From contig JAEEKN010000164.1 in NCBI GenBank assembly GCA_016282435.1, positions 1 to 34,156 on the forward strand: DNA of 34,156 bases, written 5' to 3'. Made by a program: the position numbers and the translations under genes. Under the pieces are notes generated by a model. The model was given only the letters and a program-made list of their open reading frames with translations, was not told the origin of the DNA and ran no database searches. Below, piece after piece: positions 1-8,772 of the stretch. The DNA is from Lachnospiraceae bacterium (lineage in GTDB: Bacteria > Bacillota > Clostridia > Lachnospirales > Lachnospiraceae). Every line of letters begins with the position of its first letter. Position 1 is the first letter of the stretch.

Positions 1-6
1 AGTTAG

Positions 7-79
7 TGTCATTCTGAGCGAAGCGAAGAATCTTTAAGCTTTACGGGATCAGATCCTTCACTGGTGCTACGGGATGACA
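7..79. repeat. REP/MITE-like intergenic inverted repeat (TGTCATTCTGAGCGAAGCGAAGAATC ... GGGATGACA)
   Basis: Terminal inverted TGTCAT/ATGACA; similar TGTCATCCTGAGC...GGATGACA element seen at 33084-33142. Confidence 0.6.
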
Positions 80-139
80 AACAGAGCCGACTAAGTGACA
101 TAGGGTAGGTTCTTGGGTTAGTTGCATGAATACTATGAT

Positions 140-174
140 AAAAGCTCCTGCGTAATTGCAGTGAGCTTTTTTTA
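140..174 (+). terminator. Rho-independent terminator
   Basis: AAAAGCTC-CTGC-gtaatt-GCAG-t-GAGCTTTTTTT stem followed by T-run. Confidence 0.7.
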
Positions 175-238
175 TTTAATTATGTATGAATAAAGTTCTT
201 TTGGAAAAACAGATGATATACAGACAATAAAAAAGAAT

Positions 239-267
239 TTGACACATTTGTGTTCTGGGTATATAAT
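239..267 (+). promoter_or_regulatory. Sigma-70-type promoter upstream of the 311 CDS
   Basis: TTGACA (239-244), 17-nt spacer, TATAAT (262-267). Confidence 0.7.
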
Positions 268-310
268 TTTATGAGGAAAAAGTAAGGGCTTTATATTAAA
301 TTTAAGGAGG

Positions 311-1492
311 ATGGTAAACATGAGATTTGCAAAGAAAATGTTAGCTCTGATGCTGGCAATGGTGTTTGTTTTAGGGTTACTGGGGAATGTTCAGGTGGAT
401 GCAAAAGAGATAACGATTGCAACGCCGAAGATTTCTGTTAAGAAGGCAAAGAATGAAGCTGGCATCAAATTAACTATCGGAAAGACAAAAGACGCTAAGG
501 GTTATGAAGTTTATCTTGATTTTGAAGAGGATGAAGGGAACCTTTATAAAGAAGGTGAAATTTCATATAGTGATAATAGTCATTTAAGCTGTAAATCAAA
601 GCTTGTAAAGACGATAAAACTTTCCGGCACAAAGAAGAGGAAGGTTACTATAAAGGTTAAGGAACTGTTAAATAAAAACTGTAAGTCGCTCTATGCAGGT
701 AAATATACTATCAAGGTAAGAGCGTATAATAATACAAAGTACGACACAACAAAATACAGTGAGTTTAGTGAGGGAAAGTCTGTAAAGATCAAGACAAAGA
801 AAAACGAAGCAGGGTACAAGTCCTCATATGATTTTTCAAGTGTAAAGAAGGGCGATGTTATCAAATTTGGTACCTATGAGCAGGACGGAAACTTTACTAA
901 TGGACGGGAACCTATACAGTGGGTTGTTCTTAACAAGACTAAATCACAGATATTTATGGTAAGTAAATATGTTCTTGATCGATTACCATATAATAAACAG
1001 GGTGGTGAAGTTACATGGGATACATGCTCTCTTCGTAAATGGCTTAATACTAAGTTTTATTATGCTGCATTCAACGAAACTGAACAAGGTATGATCAAAA
1101 CAACAAAAGTTGAGAATTACGATAATGCGTTTTATGGGACTGATGGTGGTGAGGATACCAGGGATAAAGTATTCCTTTTATCTCAGCTTGAAATGATTGA
1201 ATCTGACTATGGATTTGCAAAATCATATGATAAAGAGGATAAAAAACGTAGGTGTACACCGTCAGTTTATGCTAGGATCAGGGGCGTAATTTGTTATTCT
1301 GATTATCGGACTAAAGATAAATCAGGTTCTTGCACATGGTGGCTTAGATCACCTGGTAGCAAGGAGTCATTAGTGTGCCATGTGTGCGTTCCCGGCAATG
1401 TGGATTCAAATGGCGTTTGGACCGGTCAGGATTACGACAGCTCCGAGAGCCAAGGCATTCGCCCTGCTATGGTTATTAATCTTAAATCTTAA
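311..1492 (+). CDS. Secreted protein with C-terminal DUF6273-like domain
   Basis: N-terminal signal peptide; FGTYEQDG...PIQWVVL...LRKWLN...WWLRSPG motif typical of DUF6273. In-frame ATG at 320 (MRFAKK) after AAGGAGG is the likelier start. Confidence 0.7.
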   Translation: MVNMRFAKKMLALMLAMVFVLGLLGNVQVDAKEITIATPKISVKKAKNEAGIKLTIGKTKDAKGYEVYLDFEEDEGNLYKEGEISYSDNSHLSCKSKLVKTIKLSGTKKRKVTIKVKELLNKNCKSLYAGKYTIKVRAYNNTKYDTTKYSEFSEGKSVKIKTKKNEAGYKSSYDFSSVKKGDVIKFGTYEQDGNFTNGREPIQWVVLNKTKSQIFMVSKYVLDRLPYNKQGGEVTWDTCSLRKWLNTKFYYAAFNETEQGMIKTTKVENYDNAFYGTDGGEDTRDKVFLLSQLEMIESDYGFAKSYDKEDKKRRCTPSVYARIRGVICYSDYRTKDKSGSCTWWLRSPGSKESLVCHVCVPGNVDSNGVWTGQDYDSSESQGIRPAMVINLKS

Positions 1493-1507
1493 TTATTTAA
1501 ACCTTTT

Positions 1508-1550
1508 GTGTGACAGGGGATATTTCTCCTGTCACATTATTATATTTTTC
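1508..1550 (+). terminator. Rho-independent terminator
   Basis: TGTGACAGGgGAtattTCTCCTGTCACA hairpin followed by T-rich tract. Confidence 0.65.
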
Positions 1551-1667
1551 TTTACTTTTTATAGATCTTTTGATAATATAATTTTGTTGGTTTTTAACAG
1601 AAGCTCTTGCTTTACTGCGGGGGCTTCGCTTTTTTGAAAGATATTTTTTTATGTTTAAGGGAGGAAT

Positions 1668-3080
1668 ATGATGAGAAAACTGTTGTCTGTAATTCTTGCT
1701 GTAGTGCTGATCGTAACAGCCATGAATACTTACTCTGTTTCCGCTGCCGGGAAAAAGAAGCAAAGCCCGAAGATCACCAAAACCAATGTTTCAGTGAATG
1801 AAGGATACAAGAAAGAGATTATTCCGCTGACAGTTGAGAATACTTATGGAAAGGTTGGCTTTTCTTTTGCGGATAAATCAATGTCTGAGAAATTTAAGCT
1901 TAATAAGAAAACCGGAGCACTGACACTGAAAAAGGGCACAAAGGAAGGAAAGTACAGCGTAAAGATAAAGGTTGCGGCAAAAGGAAACGGGACTTACAAG
2001 GCTTACAGTAAGACATTTAACGTAAAAGTGACCATAAACCCCGCTGATAAGGGATCTGTATGGACAGGTAAGGCCGATACTTCGTGGTTTACCGGTGATA
2101 AAGATGAATACGACATCAAGACCGCAGACCAGTTGGCAGGACTCGCTGTGATCGTAAATGACAGAAATGACACCTACCCGAAGATTGAGGGAGCCACCAT
2201 CAATCTGAAGACGGATATAGTGCTGAACGATACATCGGATTGGGAAAGCTGGTCGGCAGAGAATCCTGCGGAACACAACTGGACCCCTATCGGAAGATAT
2301 GGCAATCTGGTAACAGGTACTAACGGATGCCTTGTGAATTTTAATGGAAACGGACATACCGTTCGCGGATTATATTATAAAGGTGAAGACAACTGTGGAT
2401 TATTCGGTTACGCTGCAGGAGTGGTGATCAGGGATCTGAATATCGAGAAGTGCGTGATCGTCGCAGTAAATCAGTATACACGCAGAACTGAGGCAGGTGC
2501 TCTGATCGGGCTTGCAAAACTCTGTTATATAGAAAACTGTCATGCCAAGGATGTCAGGATAGACGGTGAGTCATATGTCGGAGGTCTTGTCGGAAAAGTT
2601 GAATCAGCTCCGAAGGATATGTGGCTTGTTACTCTGATAGTCACCGCCGGAACAGGTCTTATCATCAACCCGCTTATCTTAAAAGCAGGTGAAGACAGCA
2701 GCGAAATAAAAGGAACATGTATTGCGGAATGTACGGTAACAAATGCCCGACTCCGTACTGCACGGACCGGAGGTACAGAAGTTGTTGGCGGACTTATCGG
2801 CGGATTCATGGATGAGGGTATAGTTGCAGGCTGCAGTACCAAGAACATAAAGGCTTTATCGGTTGATCTGCTCAATTATGGACAGCATTTTACAAAACCA
2901 GTACGTATCGACTATATCAAAGAAGATGAGGAAGCAGGTTTGGTATATGTTCACAAGGGATCGTGTGGCGCAATCTACGGAGAGAAGGACGGTAACGCTA
3001 AAGTAATAGAGTGTTCTTTCAGTAAATTCAGCCGTTTGGATAACACGGATGAGAGAAGCGATTCAGATATAGTAAAATGA
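1668..3080 (+). CDS. Secreted protein, cadherin-like N-terminal segment plus GLUG/beta-helix-like repeats
   Basis: Signal peptide MMRKLLSVILAVVLIVTAMNTYSVSAAG; repeats such as NFNGNGHTVRGLYYKG...GLFGYAAGVVIRDLNIEKC. Confidence 0.6.
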   Translation: MMRKLLSVILAVVLIVTAMNTYSVSAAGKKKQSPKITKTNVSVNEGYKKEIIPLTVENTYGKVGFSFADKSMSEKFKLNKKTGALTLKKGTKEGKYSVKIKVAAKGNGTYKAYSKTFNVKVTINPADKGSVWTGKADTSWFTGDKDEYDIKTADQLAGLAVIVNDRNDTYPKIEGATINLKTDIVLNDTSDWESWSAENPAEHNWTPIGRYGNLVTGTNGCLVNFNGNGHTVRGLYYKGEDNCGLFGYAAGVVIRDLNIEKCVIVAVNQYTRRTEAGALIGLAKLCYIENCHAKDVRIDGESYVGGLVGKVESAPKDMWLVTLIVTAGTGLIINPLILKAGEDSSEIKGTCIAECTVTNARLRTARTGGTEVVGGLIGGFMDEGIVAGCSTKNIKALSVDLLNYGQHFTKPVRIDYIKEDEEAGLVYVHKGSCGAIYGEKDGNAKVIECSFSKFSRLDNTDERSDSDIVK

Positions 3081-3176
3081 AAAAATTACTTGAAAAAATA
3101 AAATGTTTATAGTATAATTTGCCGTATATTCATTTTTTACTTAAACAAGTGTTTTTAAAGTATGAAGGAGAAAGAA

Positions 3177-4031
3177 ATGTCTTACAAGATTATCAGAAAA
3201 GAAGATTTGAATCCTCAGGTTTTCCTGATGGAGATCGAGGCTCCGCTTGTGGCAAAGAAGGCTGAGCCGGGTCAGTTCGTTATCTTAAGAATTGACGAAT
3301 TCGGAGAGAGAGTTCCTTTTACAGTATCGGATTTCGATCGTGAGAAGGGAACGGTTACAATTATCATCCAGGCTGTCGGAAAGACTACAAAGGATCTTGC
3401 TGCTATGAAGGCAGGAGAGTCAATCCTTGATTTCGCAGGTCCTCTGGGAATGCCCACACCTCTTGATCATATCAAGAAGGTAGCCATCATCGGCGGTGGA
3501 CTCGGCACTGCTATCGCATATCCTCAGGCAAAGAAGTTAAAATCACTCGGTGCTGATGTTACCGTTATCACCGGTTTCAGGAACAAAGAACTCATCATCC
3601 TTGAGGATGAGATGAAGGCTGTTTCGAACAAGCTTATCATCACTACCGATGACGGATCGAACGGACTTCAGGGTTTTGTTACAGATAGACTCAAAGAAGA
3701 GATTGAAGCAGGAGAGAAGTTTGACGAAGTCATCGCTATAGGACCTCTTGTTATGATGCGTGCAGTATGCCGTGTTACAGAACAGTACAACATTCCTACC
3801 ACAGTATCCATGAACCCTGTCATGATCGACGGTACAGGTATGTGCGGCGGCTGCAGAGTTATAGTAGGCGGAGAGACAAAGTTTGCATGTGTTGACGGAC
3901 CTGATTTTGACGGACATAAGATAGACTGGGATGCAGCGTTAAAGCGTTCCCAGATGTTTAAGCCTTATGAGAAGAGATCATGTGAAGAAGGAAGATGCCG
4001 TATCACAGGAAAGGAGCACTGCAATGCCTAA
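3177..4031 (+). CDS. nfnA: Sulfide/dihydroorotate dehydrogenase-type FAD/NAD-binding subunit (NfnA/SudB-like)
   Basis: ATG at 3177 preceded by GAAGGAG; IIGGGLGTAIAYP NAD-binding motif; CGGCRV...C [2Fe-2S] motif; paired with the downstream GltA-like subunit. Confidence 0.75.
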   Translation: MSYKIIRKEDLNPQVFLMEIEAPLVAKKAEPGQFVILRIDEFGERVPFTVSDFDREKGTVTIIIQAVGKTTKDLAAMKAGESILDFAGPLGMPTPLDHIKKVAIIGGGLGTAIAYPQAKKLKSLGADVTVITGFRNKELIILEDEMKAVSNKLIITTDDGSNGLQGFVTDRLKEEIEAGEKFDEVIAIGPLVMMRAVCRVTEQYNIPTTVSMNPVMIDGTGMCGGCRVIVGGETKFACVDGPDFDGHKIDWDAALKRSQMFKPYEKRSCEEGRCRITGKEHCNA

Positions 4032-5409
4032 TATGTCATTAACAAAGAATCCCATGCCCGCACAGGAGCCGGATGTAAGAAATAAAAACTTTTTAGAGGT
4101 AGCAACAGGCTACACAGAGGACATGGCAGTAGATGAGGCACAGAGATGCTTAAACTGCAAAAACAGACCCTGTATGACAGGATGTCCCGTAGCAGTAAAG
4201 ATTCCTGAGTTCTTAGCTCTTGTTGCTGAGAGAAAATTTGAAGAAGCTTACGAGAAGATCACTGAGACCAATGCACTTCCTGCAGTATGCGGAAGAGTTT
4301 GCCCTCAGGAGAAGCAGTGCGAGTCCAAGTGTGTCAGAGGCATCAAGGGTGAACCCGTAGGTATCGGACGTGTAGAGAGATTCGTAGCAGATTATCATTT
4401 GAAGAATGGTAAGGACAAGACTCCGGAGATCAAAAAGAACGGCAAGAGAGTCGCAGTCGTAGGATCCGGTCCTTCCGGACTTACCGCAGCAGGCGATCTT
4501 GTAAAGCTGGGCTATGAGGTTACAATATTTGAAGCATTCCATACAGCAGGCGGTGTTCTGATGTACGGTATCCCCGAGTTCCGTCTTCCGAAGAATATAG
4601 TTCAGAAGGAAATCGATAAATTAAAGAGCCTGGGTGTTAAAATCGAGACCAATACCATTATCGGTAAGACCCTGATGGTTGACGAACTTTTAGACGGGGA
4701 GTTTGATGCAGTATATATCGGAACGGGAGCAGGACTTCCTTCATTCCTGAGAATTGAAGGAGAGGCTCTGAACGGAGTATATTCTGCAAACGAGTTCCTG
4801 ACCAGAATCAATCTTATGAAGGGATATAAGTTCCCTGAGTATGATACTCCCGTATACTGCGGAAAGAATGTAGCGGTATTCGGCGGCGGAAACGTAGCCA
4901 TGGATGCAGCCAGATGTGCAAAGCGTCTCGGAGCTGAAAATGTATATATCGTATACAGACGTGGCAAGGAAGAGCTTCCGGCTCGTAAAGAGGAAGTTGA
5001 GCATGCAGAGGAAGAGGGCATCCAGTTTAAGCTCCTTGAGAATCCTACCAAGTTCATCGGTGATGAGAACGGATGGCTTAAGGGAGTAGAGTTACTCAGT
5101 ATGGAACTTGGCGAGCCCGATGCCAGCGGCAGAAGAAAGCCTGTAGAGATAAAGGGTTCCGAGCATGTGCTTGATATCGATACCGCTGTTATAGCTATCG
5201 GACAGACACCCAATCCTCTTATCAAGAAGACCACAGAAGGACTTGATACCAACGCCAAGGGCTGTATCATAGCAGATGAGAAGGGCGCTACATCAAAGGC
5301 TTATGTTTATGCAGGCGGTGACGCTGTTACAGGCGCTGCTACGGTTATACTTGCCATGGGTGCAGGAAAGACCGCTGCGGCAGCAATACATGAAAAGTTG
5401 ACAAAATAA
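4024..5409 (+). CDS. nfnB: NADPH-dependent glutamate synthase small subunit-like flavoprotein (NfnB/GltA/SudA-like)
   Basis: ATG at 4024 overlaps the upstream gene; Cys motifs CLNCKNRPCMTGCPV and CGRVCPQEKQCESKC; GSGPSGLTAAGDL and GGGNVAMDAAR dinucleotide-binding motifs. Confidence 0.8.
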   Translation: MPNMSLTKNPMPAQEPDVRNKNFLEVATGYTEDMAVDEAQRCLNCKNRPCMTGCPVAVKIPEFLALVAERKFEEAYEKITETNALPAVCGRVCPQEKQCESKCVRGIKGEPVGIGRVERFVADYHLKNGKDKTPEIKKNGKRVAVVGSGPSGLTAAGDLVKLGYEVTIFEAFHTAGGVLMYGIPEFRLPKNIVQKEIDKLKSLGVKIETNTIIGKTLMVDELLDGEFDAVYIGTGAGLPSFLRIEGEALNGVYSANEFLTRINLMKGYKFPEYDTPVYCGKNVAVFGGGNVAMDAARCAKRLGAENVYIVYRRGKEELPARKEEVEHAEEEGIQFKLLENPTKFIGDENGWLKGVELLSMELGEPDASGRRKPVEIKGSEHVLDIDTAVIAIGQTPNPLIKKTTEGLDTNAKGCIIADEKGATSKAYVYAGGDAVTGAATVILAMGAGKTAAAAIHEKLTK

Positions 5410-5418
5410 AACGTTTTC

Positions 5419-5456
5419 GTGCATCATCAACAAAAATGGTGATGCACTTTTTTTGT
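5419..5456 (+). terminator. Rho-independent terminator
   Basis: GTGCATCATCA-acaaaaa-TGGTGATGCAC-TTTTTTT. Confidence 0.8.
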
Positions 5457-5500
5457 CTTTGTTTTAATATGGTTTATTAGGTGGATTTTGTATATTTATC

Positions 5501-5685
5501 CGTTTATAACAAAACAGAAGATATCCCCCACCTCATAGCGTAGCGAAGGTGGGGGGGAGATCTTTGTTTCAGGCGGGGTTCAAGCCCCGCCTGAAATGAG
5601 ATGCGGAGCATCGTTTTGTTACCGAGGAAACGCTAAAGGCGTTTTCGAGGTGACTTTGACTCTCCGGAAAGTACGGTTATAAACG
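5501..5685. repeat. Composite intergenic palindromic element flanked by 10-bp inverted repeats
   Basis: CGTTTATAAC (5501-5510) and GTTATAAACG (5676-5685); inside are palindromes 5525-5555 (CCCCCACCT/AGGTGGGGG) and 5568-5595 (TTCAGGCGGGG/CCCCGCCTGAA) and the 62-nt repeat 5598-5659. Confidence 0.75.
5598..5659 (+). repeat. 62-nt structured dispersed repeat, copy 1
   Basis: 59/62 identical by eye to 33189-33250. Confidence 0.85.
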
Positions 5686-5710
5686 AAAAAAAGCATAGGA
5701 GGATAAAGGT

Positions 5711-6910
5711 TTGAAAATTGCTGTATTAGGAGCAGGAGCTATGGGAAGTATGCTCGGAGCGTTTCTGAAGCTGGGCGGTGCTGATGTTACGCTTCTGGTC
5801 AGACGTAAGGAACTGGCTGCAAAAATGGCCGATCCCGGAATTGTTATGAGAAGTTATACGGGTGCTGACGGTGAGAAGACCGAGACCGCGCCCATTCCCA
5901 TGAAAGCAGCTGTCAGCTGTGAGGGACTGGGTGAGATGGATGCAGTGCTTGTGATGGTAAAGGGCTGTGACACGAAGAGTGCACTCGAAGGAGCATCATC
6001 CATCATTGGTAAAGATACAAAGGTTATCACTCTTCAGAATGGTATCGGTAACACCGATATTATCGCAAAAACCGTTGCACCGGAGAATATATATTACGGC
6101 TGCCTGAATATGTCAGCCATCATGTCTGCACCTGCGGTTCTCGACACCGGTCTTTTCGGTGATGTGAACGTAGCACTGGGTGCGGTTGTAAAAGGTGAGG
6201 AACAGAAAAAGTTCGGTGACGAATTTGCCGATATCCTGAATAAAGGCGGGATCAAGGCAGTATATACGGAAGATATAGATACGGAAGTATGGAATAAGCT
6301 CCTGGTGAATATTGCCGTAAACGCAGGATGCGGACTGGTACGTATGCGCGGCGGTGAAGCCGGTGCGGATCAGGAATTTGTGCTTCTGGCAGTAGATATG
6401 GTAAAGGAAGCTATAGCAGTAGGTATGGCTATGGGTGTAAAGCTCGATATCAATCACTTTATGACACATGTGCTTCCTTCAGCCAGAAAGACTTCGGGAT
6501 TACATTATCCTTCCATGGCACAGGATATGCTCATGAAGAAGGCTCCCACCGAGATAGATTTTATCAACGGTGCAGTTGAGCGTCTGGGAAAGAAGGCAGG
6601 TATCCCTACTCCCCTCAACCAGACTATCACAAGACTTGTTCATGTCATAGAGAGAAATTATGACAAACAGTATGTAGAAAAGTCGGCAAAGTCGGGTCCT
6701 TCATTTAAGGTATCGATAGCAGAGAAGTTCTGTAAGGGATGCGGATACTGTATAAAGTATTGCCCGAAGCAGGTACTCAAAGCTGAGGATTCACTCAATG
6801 CAAAGGGATATGTTAAGGTAAAGGTTGACAACATCTCGGATTGTATCGGATGTCTCTCATGCAGTACCGTATGTCCCGAAGCTGCTATCACTGTAGTTAA
6901 AGAAGACTGA
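5711..6910 (+). CDS. Ketopantoate reductase (PanE/ApbA)-like domain fused to a C-terminal 2x[4Fe-4S] ferredoxin domain
   Basis: TTG start after AGGAGGA; N-term MKIAVLGAGAMGSMLGAFLKLGGADVTLLVRR; C-term FCKGCGYCIKYCPKQVL...CIGCLSCSTVCPEAAI; one uninterrupted frame. Confidence 0.85.
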   Translation: MKIAVLGAGAMGSMLGAFLKLGGADVTLLVRRKELAAKMADPGIVMRSYTGADGEKTETAPIPMKAAVSCEGLGEMDAVLVMVKGCDTKSALEGASSIIGKDTKVITLQNGIGNTDIIAKTVAPENIYYGCLNMSAIMSAPAVLDTGLFGDVNVALGAVVKGEEQKKFGDEFADILNKGGIKAVYTEDIDTEVWNKLLVNIAVNAGCGLVRMRGGEAGADQEFVLLAVDMVKEAIAVGMAMGVKLDINHFMTHVLPSARKTSGLHYPSMAQDMLMKKAPTEIDFINGAVERLGKKAGIPTPLNQTITRLVHVIERNYDKQYVEKSAKSGPSFKVSIAEKFCKGCGYCIKYCPKQVLKAEDSLNAKGYVKVKVDNISDCIGCLSCSTVCPEAAITVVKED

Positions 6911-6940
6911 TTCAATAGAAAATAATAAGGAGTTTACAAC

Positions 6941-8020
6941 ATGGAAAAGAAATTCATGAAAGGTAATGAGGCATTGGCAGAGGCTGCGGTAAGAGCCGGT
7001 GTCAGATTCTTCGCAGGTTACCCGATAACCCCTCAGAATGAGGTTCCGGAATATTTGAGCCGCAGGCTTCCTGAAGTTGGCGGAGTGTTCATTCAGGGTG
7101 AAAGCGAGATTGCCTCTATAAATATGGTATATGGTGCTGCCAGTACAGGTGTGAGGGCTATGACATCTTCTTCAGGCCCCGGACTATCACTCAAATGCGA
7201 AGGTATTTCATATCTTGCCGCAGCACAGCTCCCCGCACTGATAGTTGACGTAAGCCGTGGAGGCCCGGGTCTCGGAAGTATCCAGCCTGCTCAGTCGGAT
7301 TATCTGCAGGTGACTAAGGCTTTAGGTCATGGCGGACACAGACTTATGGTATTTGCTCCCTCCACATTACAGGAGATAGTAGACCTTACATATAATGCAT
7401 TTGATTTTGCAGAGCGCGACAGGAATCCTGTATGTGTACTTATGGACGGAGTGCTTGGAGCTATGATGGAGCAGGTAGAACTTCCTCCTATGAAAGAACC
7501 CGATCCCAAGGCTCAGTCTTCATGGACCATGGGCAGATGGGAAGGCGAGGAAAAGAGACAGTCACATCTGATCTCCCCTATTTATGAGGCAGGTCTTGAG
7601 GGACTGAACAAGTCTTTCGCAGAACGTACAAAGCGTTGGGAAAAGGAAGACGTTCAGGTTGAGGAGCTTTACCTGGACGATGCGGAATATGTGGTTACCG
7701 CATACGGTATCGCAGCGCGCGTTGTTAAGTCCGTAGTTGAGGAACTGAGGGCAGAAGGCGTTAAGATCGGAGTTATCCGTCCTATTACCCTGTTCCCGTT
7801 CCCTAAGGAGAGCTTTAATAAGCTTGATTATTCTAAGGTTAAGGGTATTATTGATGTAGAAATGACCATTCCCGCACAGATGGGTGAGGATGTGGAAGCA
7901 GCCGTAAAGGGCAGAGCTCCCGTTTATACCTACGGCCATTCGGGCGGAGTATTACTTGATGATTATGACGTAAAGCAGGCTATAAAGAAGATCATAGCAG
8001 ACGGAAAGGAGGAAGAATAA
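6941..8020 (+). CDS. vorB: 2-oxoacid:ferredoxin oxidoreductase alpha subunit (VorB/KorA-like)
   Basis: GNEALAEAAVRAGVRFFAGYPITPQNEVPEYL...MTSSSGPGLSLKCEGISYL. Confidence 0.8.
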   Translation: MEKKFMKGNEALAEAAVRAGVRFFAGYPITPQNEVPEYLSRRLPEVGGVFIQGESEIASINMVYGAASTGVRAMTSSSGPGLSLKCEGISYLAAAQLPALIVDVSRGGPGLGSIQPAQSDYLQVTKALGHGGHRLMVFAPSTLQEIVDLTYNAFDFAERDRNPVCVLMDGVLGAMMEQVELPPMKEPDPKAQSSWTMGRWEGEEKRQSHLISPIYEAGLEGLNKSFAERTKRWEKEDVQVEELYLDDAEYVVTAYGIAARVVKSVVEELRAEGVKIGVIRPITLFPFPKESFNKLDYSKVKGIIDVEMTIPAQMGEDVEAAVKGRAPVYTYGHSGGVLLDDYDVKQAIKKIIADGKEEE

Positions 8021-8772
8021 TGAGTAAATTATATGAGAGACCGAAGTCGATTCTTCCTACCGCTTCATCATATTGCCCCGGCTGTCTTCATGCTACCGCT
8101 ACAAAGATCATAGCAGAAGCTATAGATGAACTTAAAGTCAGGGAAAAGGCAGTGTATGTTCTTCCTGTAGGCTGTTCTACTCAAGGGTTAGTTTCATGGG
8201 ATCTTGATATCATCGGTTCCGCACACGGAAGAGCACCGGCTGTTGCTACAGGTATTAAAAGATGCAGACCCGACTGTCTGGTATTCTGTTATCAGGGAGA
8301 CGGAGACTTAGCTTCCATAGGACTTGCCGAGATCCTTTCCTGTGCAAACAGGGGTGAGAATATCACAGTTATATTTGCAAACAACTCCATATTTGGAATG
8401 ACCGGCGGACAGATGGCTCCCACAACTCTTCTCGGACAGAAAGCTACTACCGCAGTGGATGGCAGAAACCTTCTGGGTACAGGTTATCCCTTAAAGATGT
8501 GTGAACTTATCAAGGAACTTGATGCTCCCAGATTTGTTACCCGTTGTACACTTCGTACACCTGCCGGAATAAAGCAGGCTAAAGCAGCTATTATCAAAGG
8601 ATTTAAGAATCAGCTGGAGAACAAGGGCTTTTCATTTATCGAGCTGCTTACTAACTGTCCCACAACATGGCACTGCGATCCCGTAAAGAGTCTTGAATTT
8701 ATGGAGAAACAGACAGAGAAGTATTTTGAGTGCAAAACATTTGTGGACAAGGAAGAGAGGTTTGGAGAATGA
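8020..8772 (+). CDS. 2-oxoacid:ferredoxin oxidoreductase beta (TPP-binding) subunit
   Basis: YCPGCLHA; GDGDLASIGLAEILSCANRGENITVIFANNSIFGMTGGQ TPP motif; start overlaps the upstream stop. Confidence 0.8.
   Translation: MSKLYERPKSILPTASSYCPGCLHATATKIIAEAIDELKVREKAVYVLPVGCSTQGLVSWDLDIIGSAHGRAPAVATGIKRCRPDCLVFCYQGDGDLASIGLAEILSCANRGENITVIFANNSIFGMTGGQMAPTTLLGQKATTAVDGRNLLGTGYPLKMCELIKELDAPRFVTRCTLRTPAGIKQAKAAIIKGFKNQLENKGFSFIELLTNCPTTWHCDPVKSLEFMEKQTEKYFECKTFVDKEERFGE

Noticed and set aside
4602-5270. 222-aa minus-strand ORF inside the NfnB/GltA-like gene
   Set aside because: Antisense shadow of a well-supported flavoprotein; no recognisable domain.
5501-5685. CRISPR array
   Set aside because: Several palindromes but no regular repeat-spacer pattern and no cas genes in the window.
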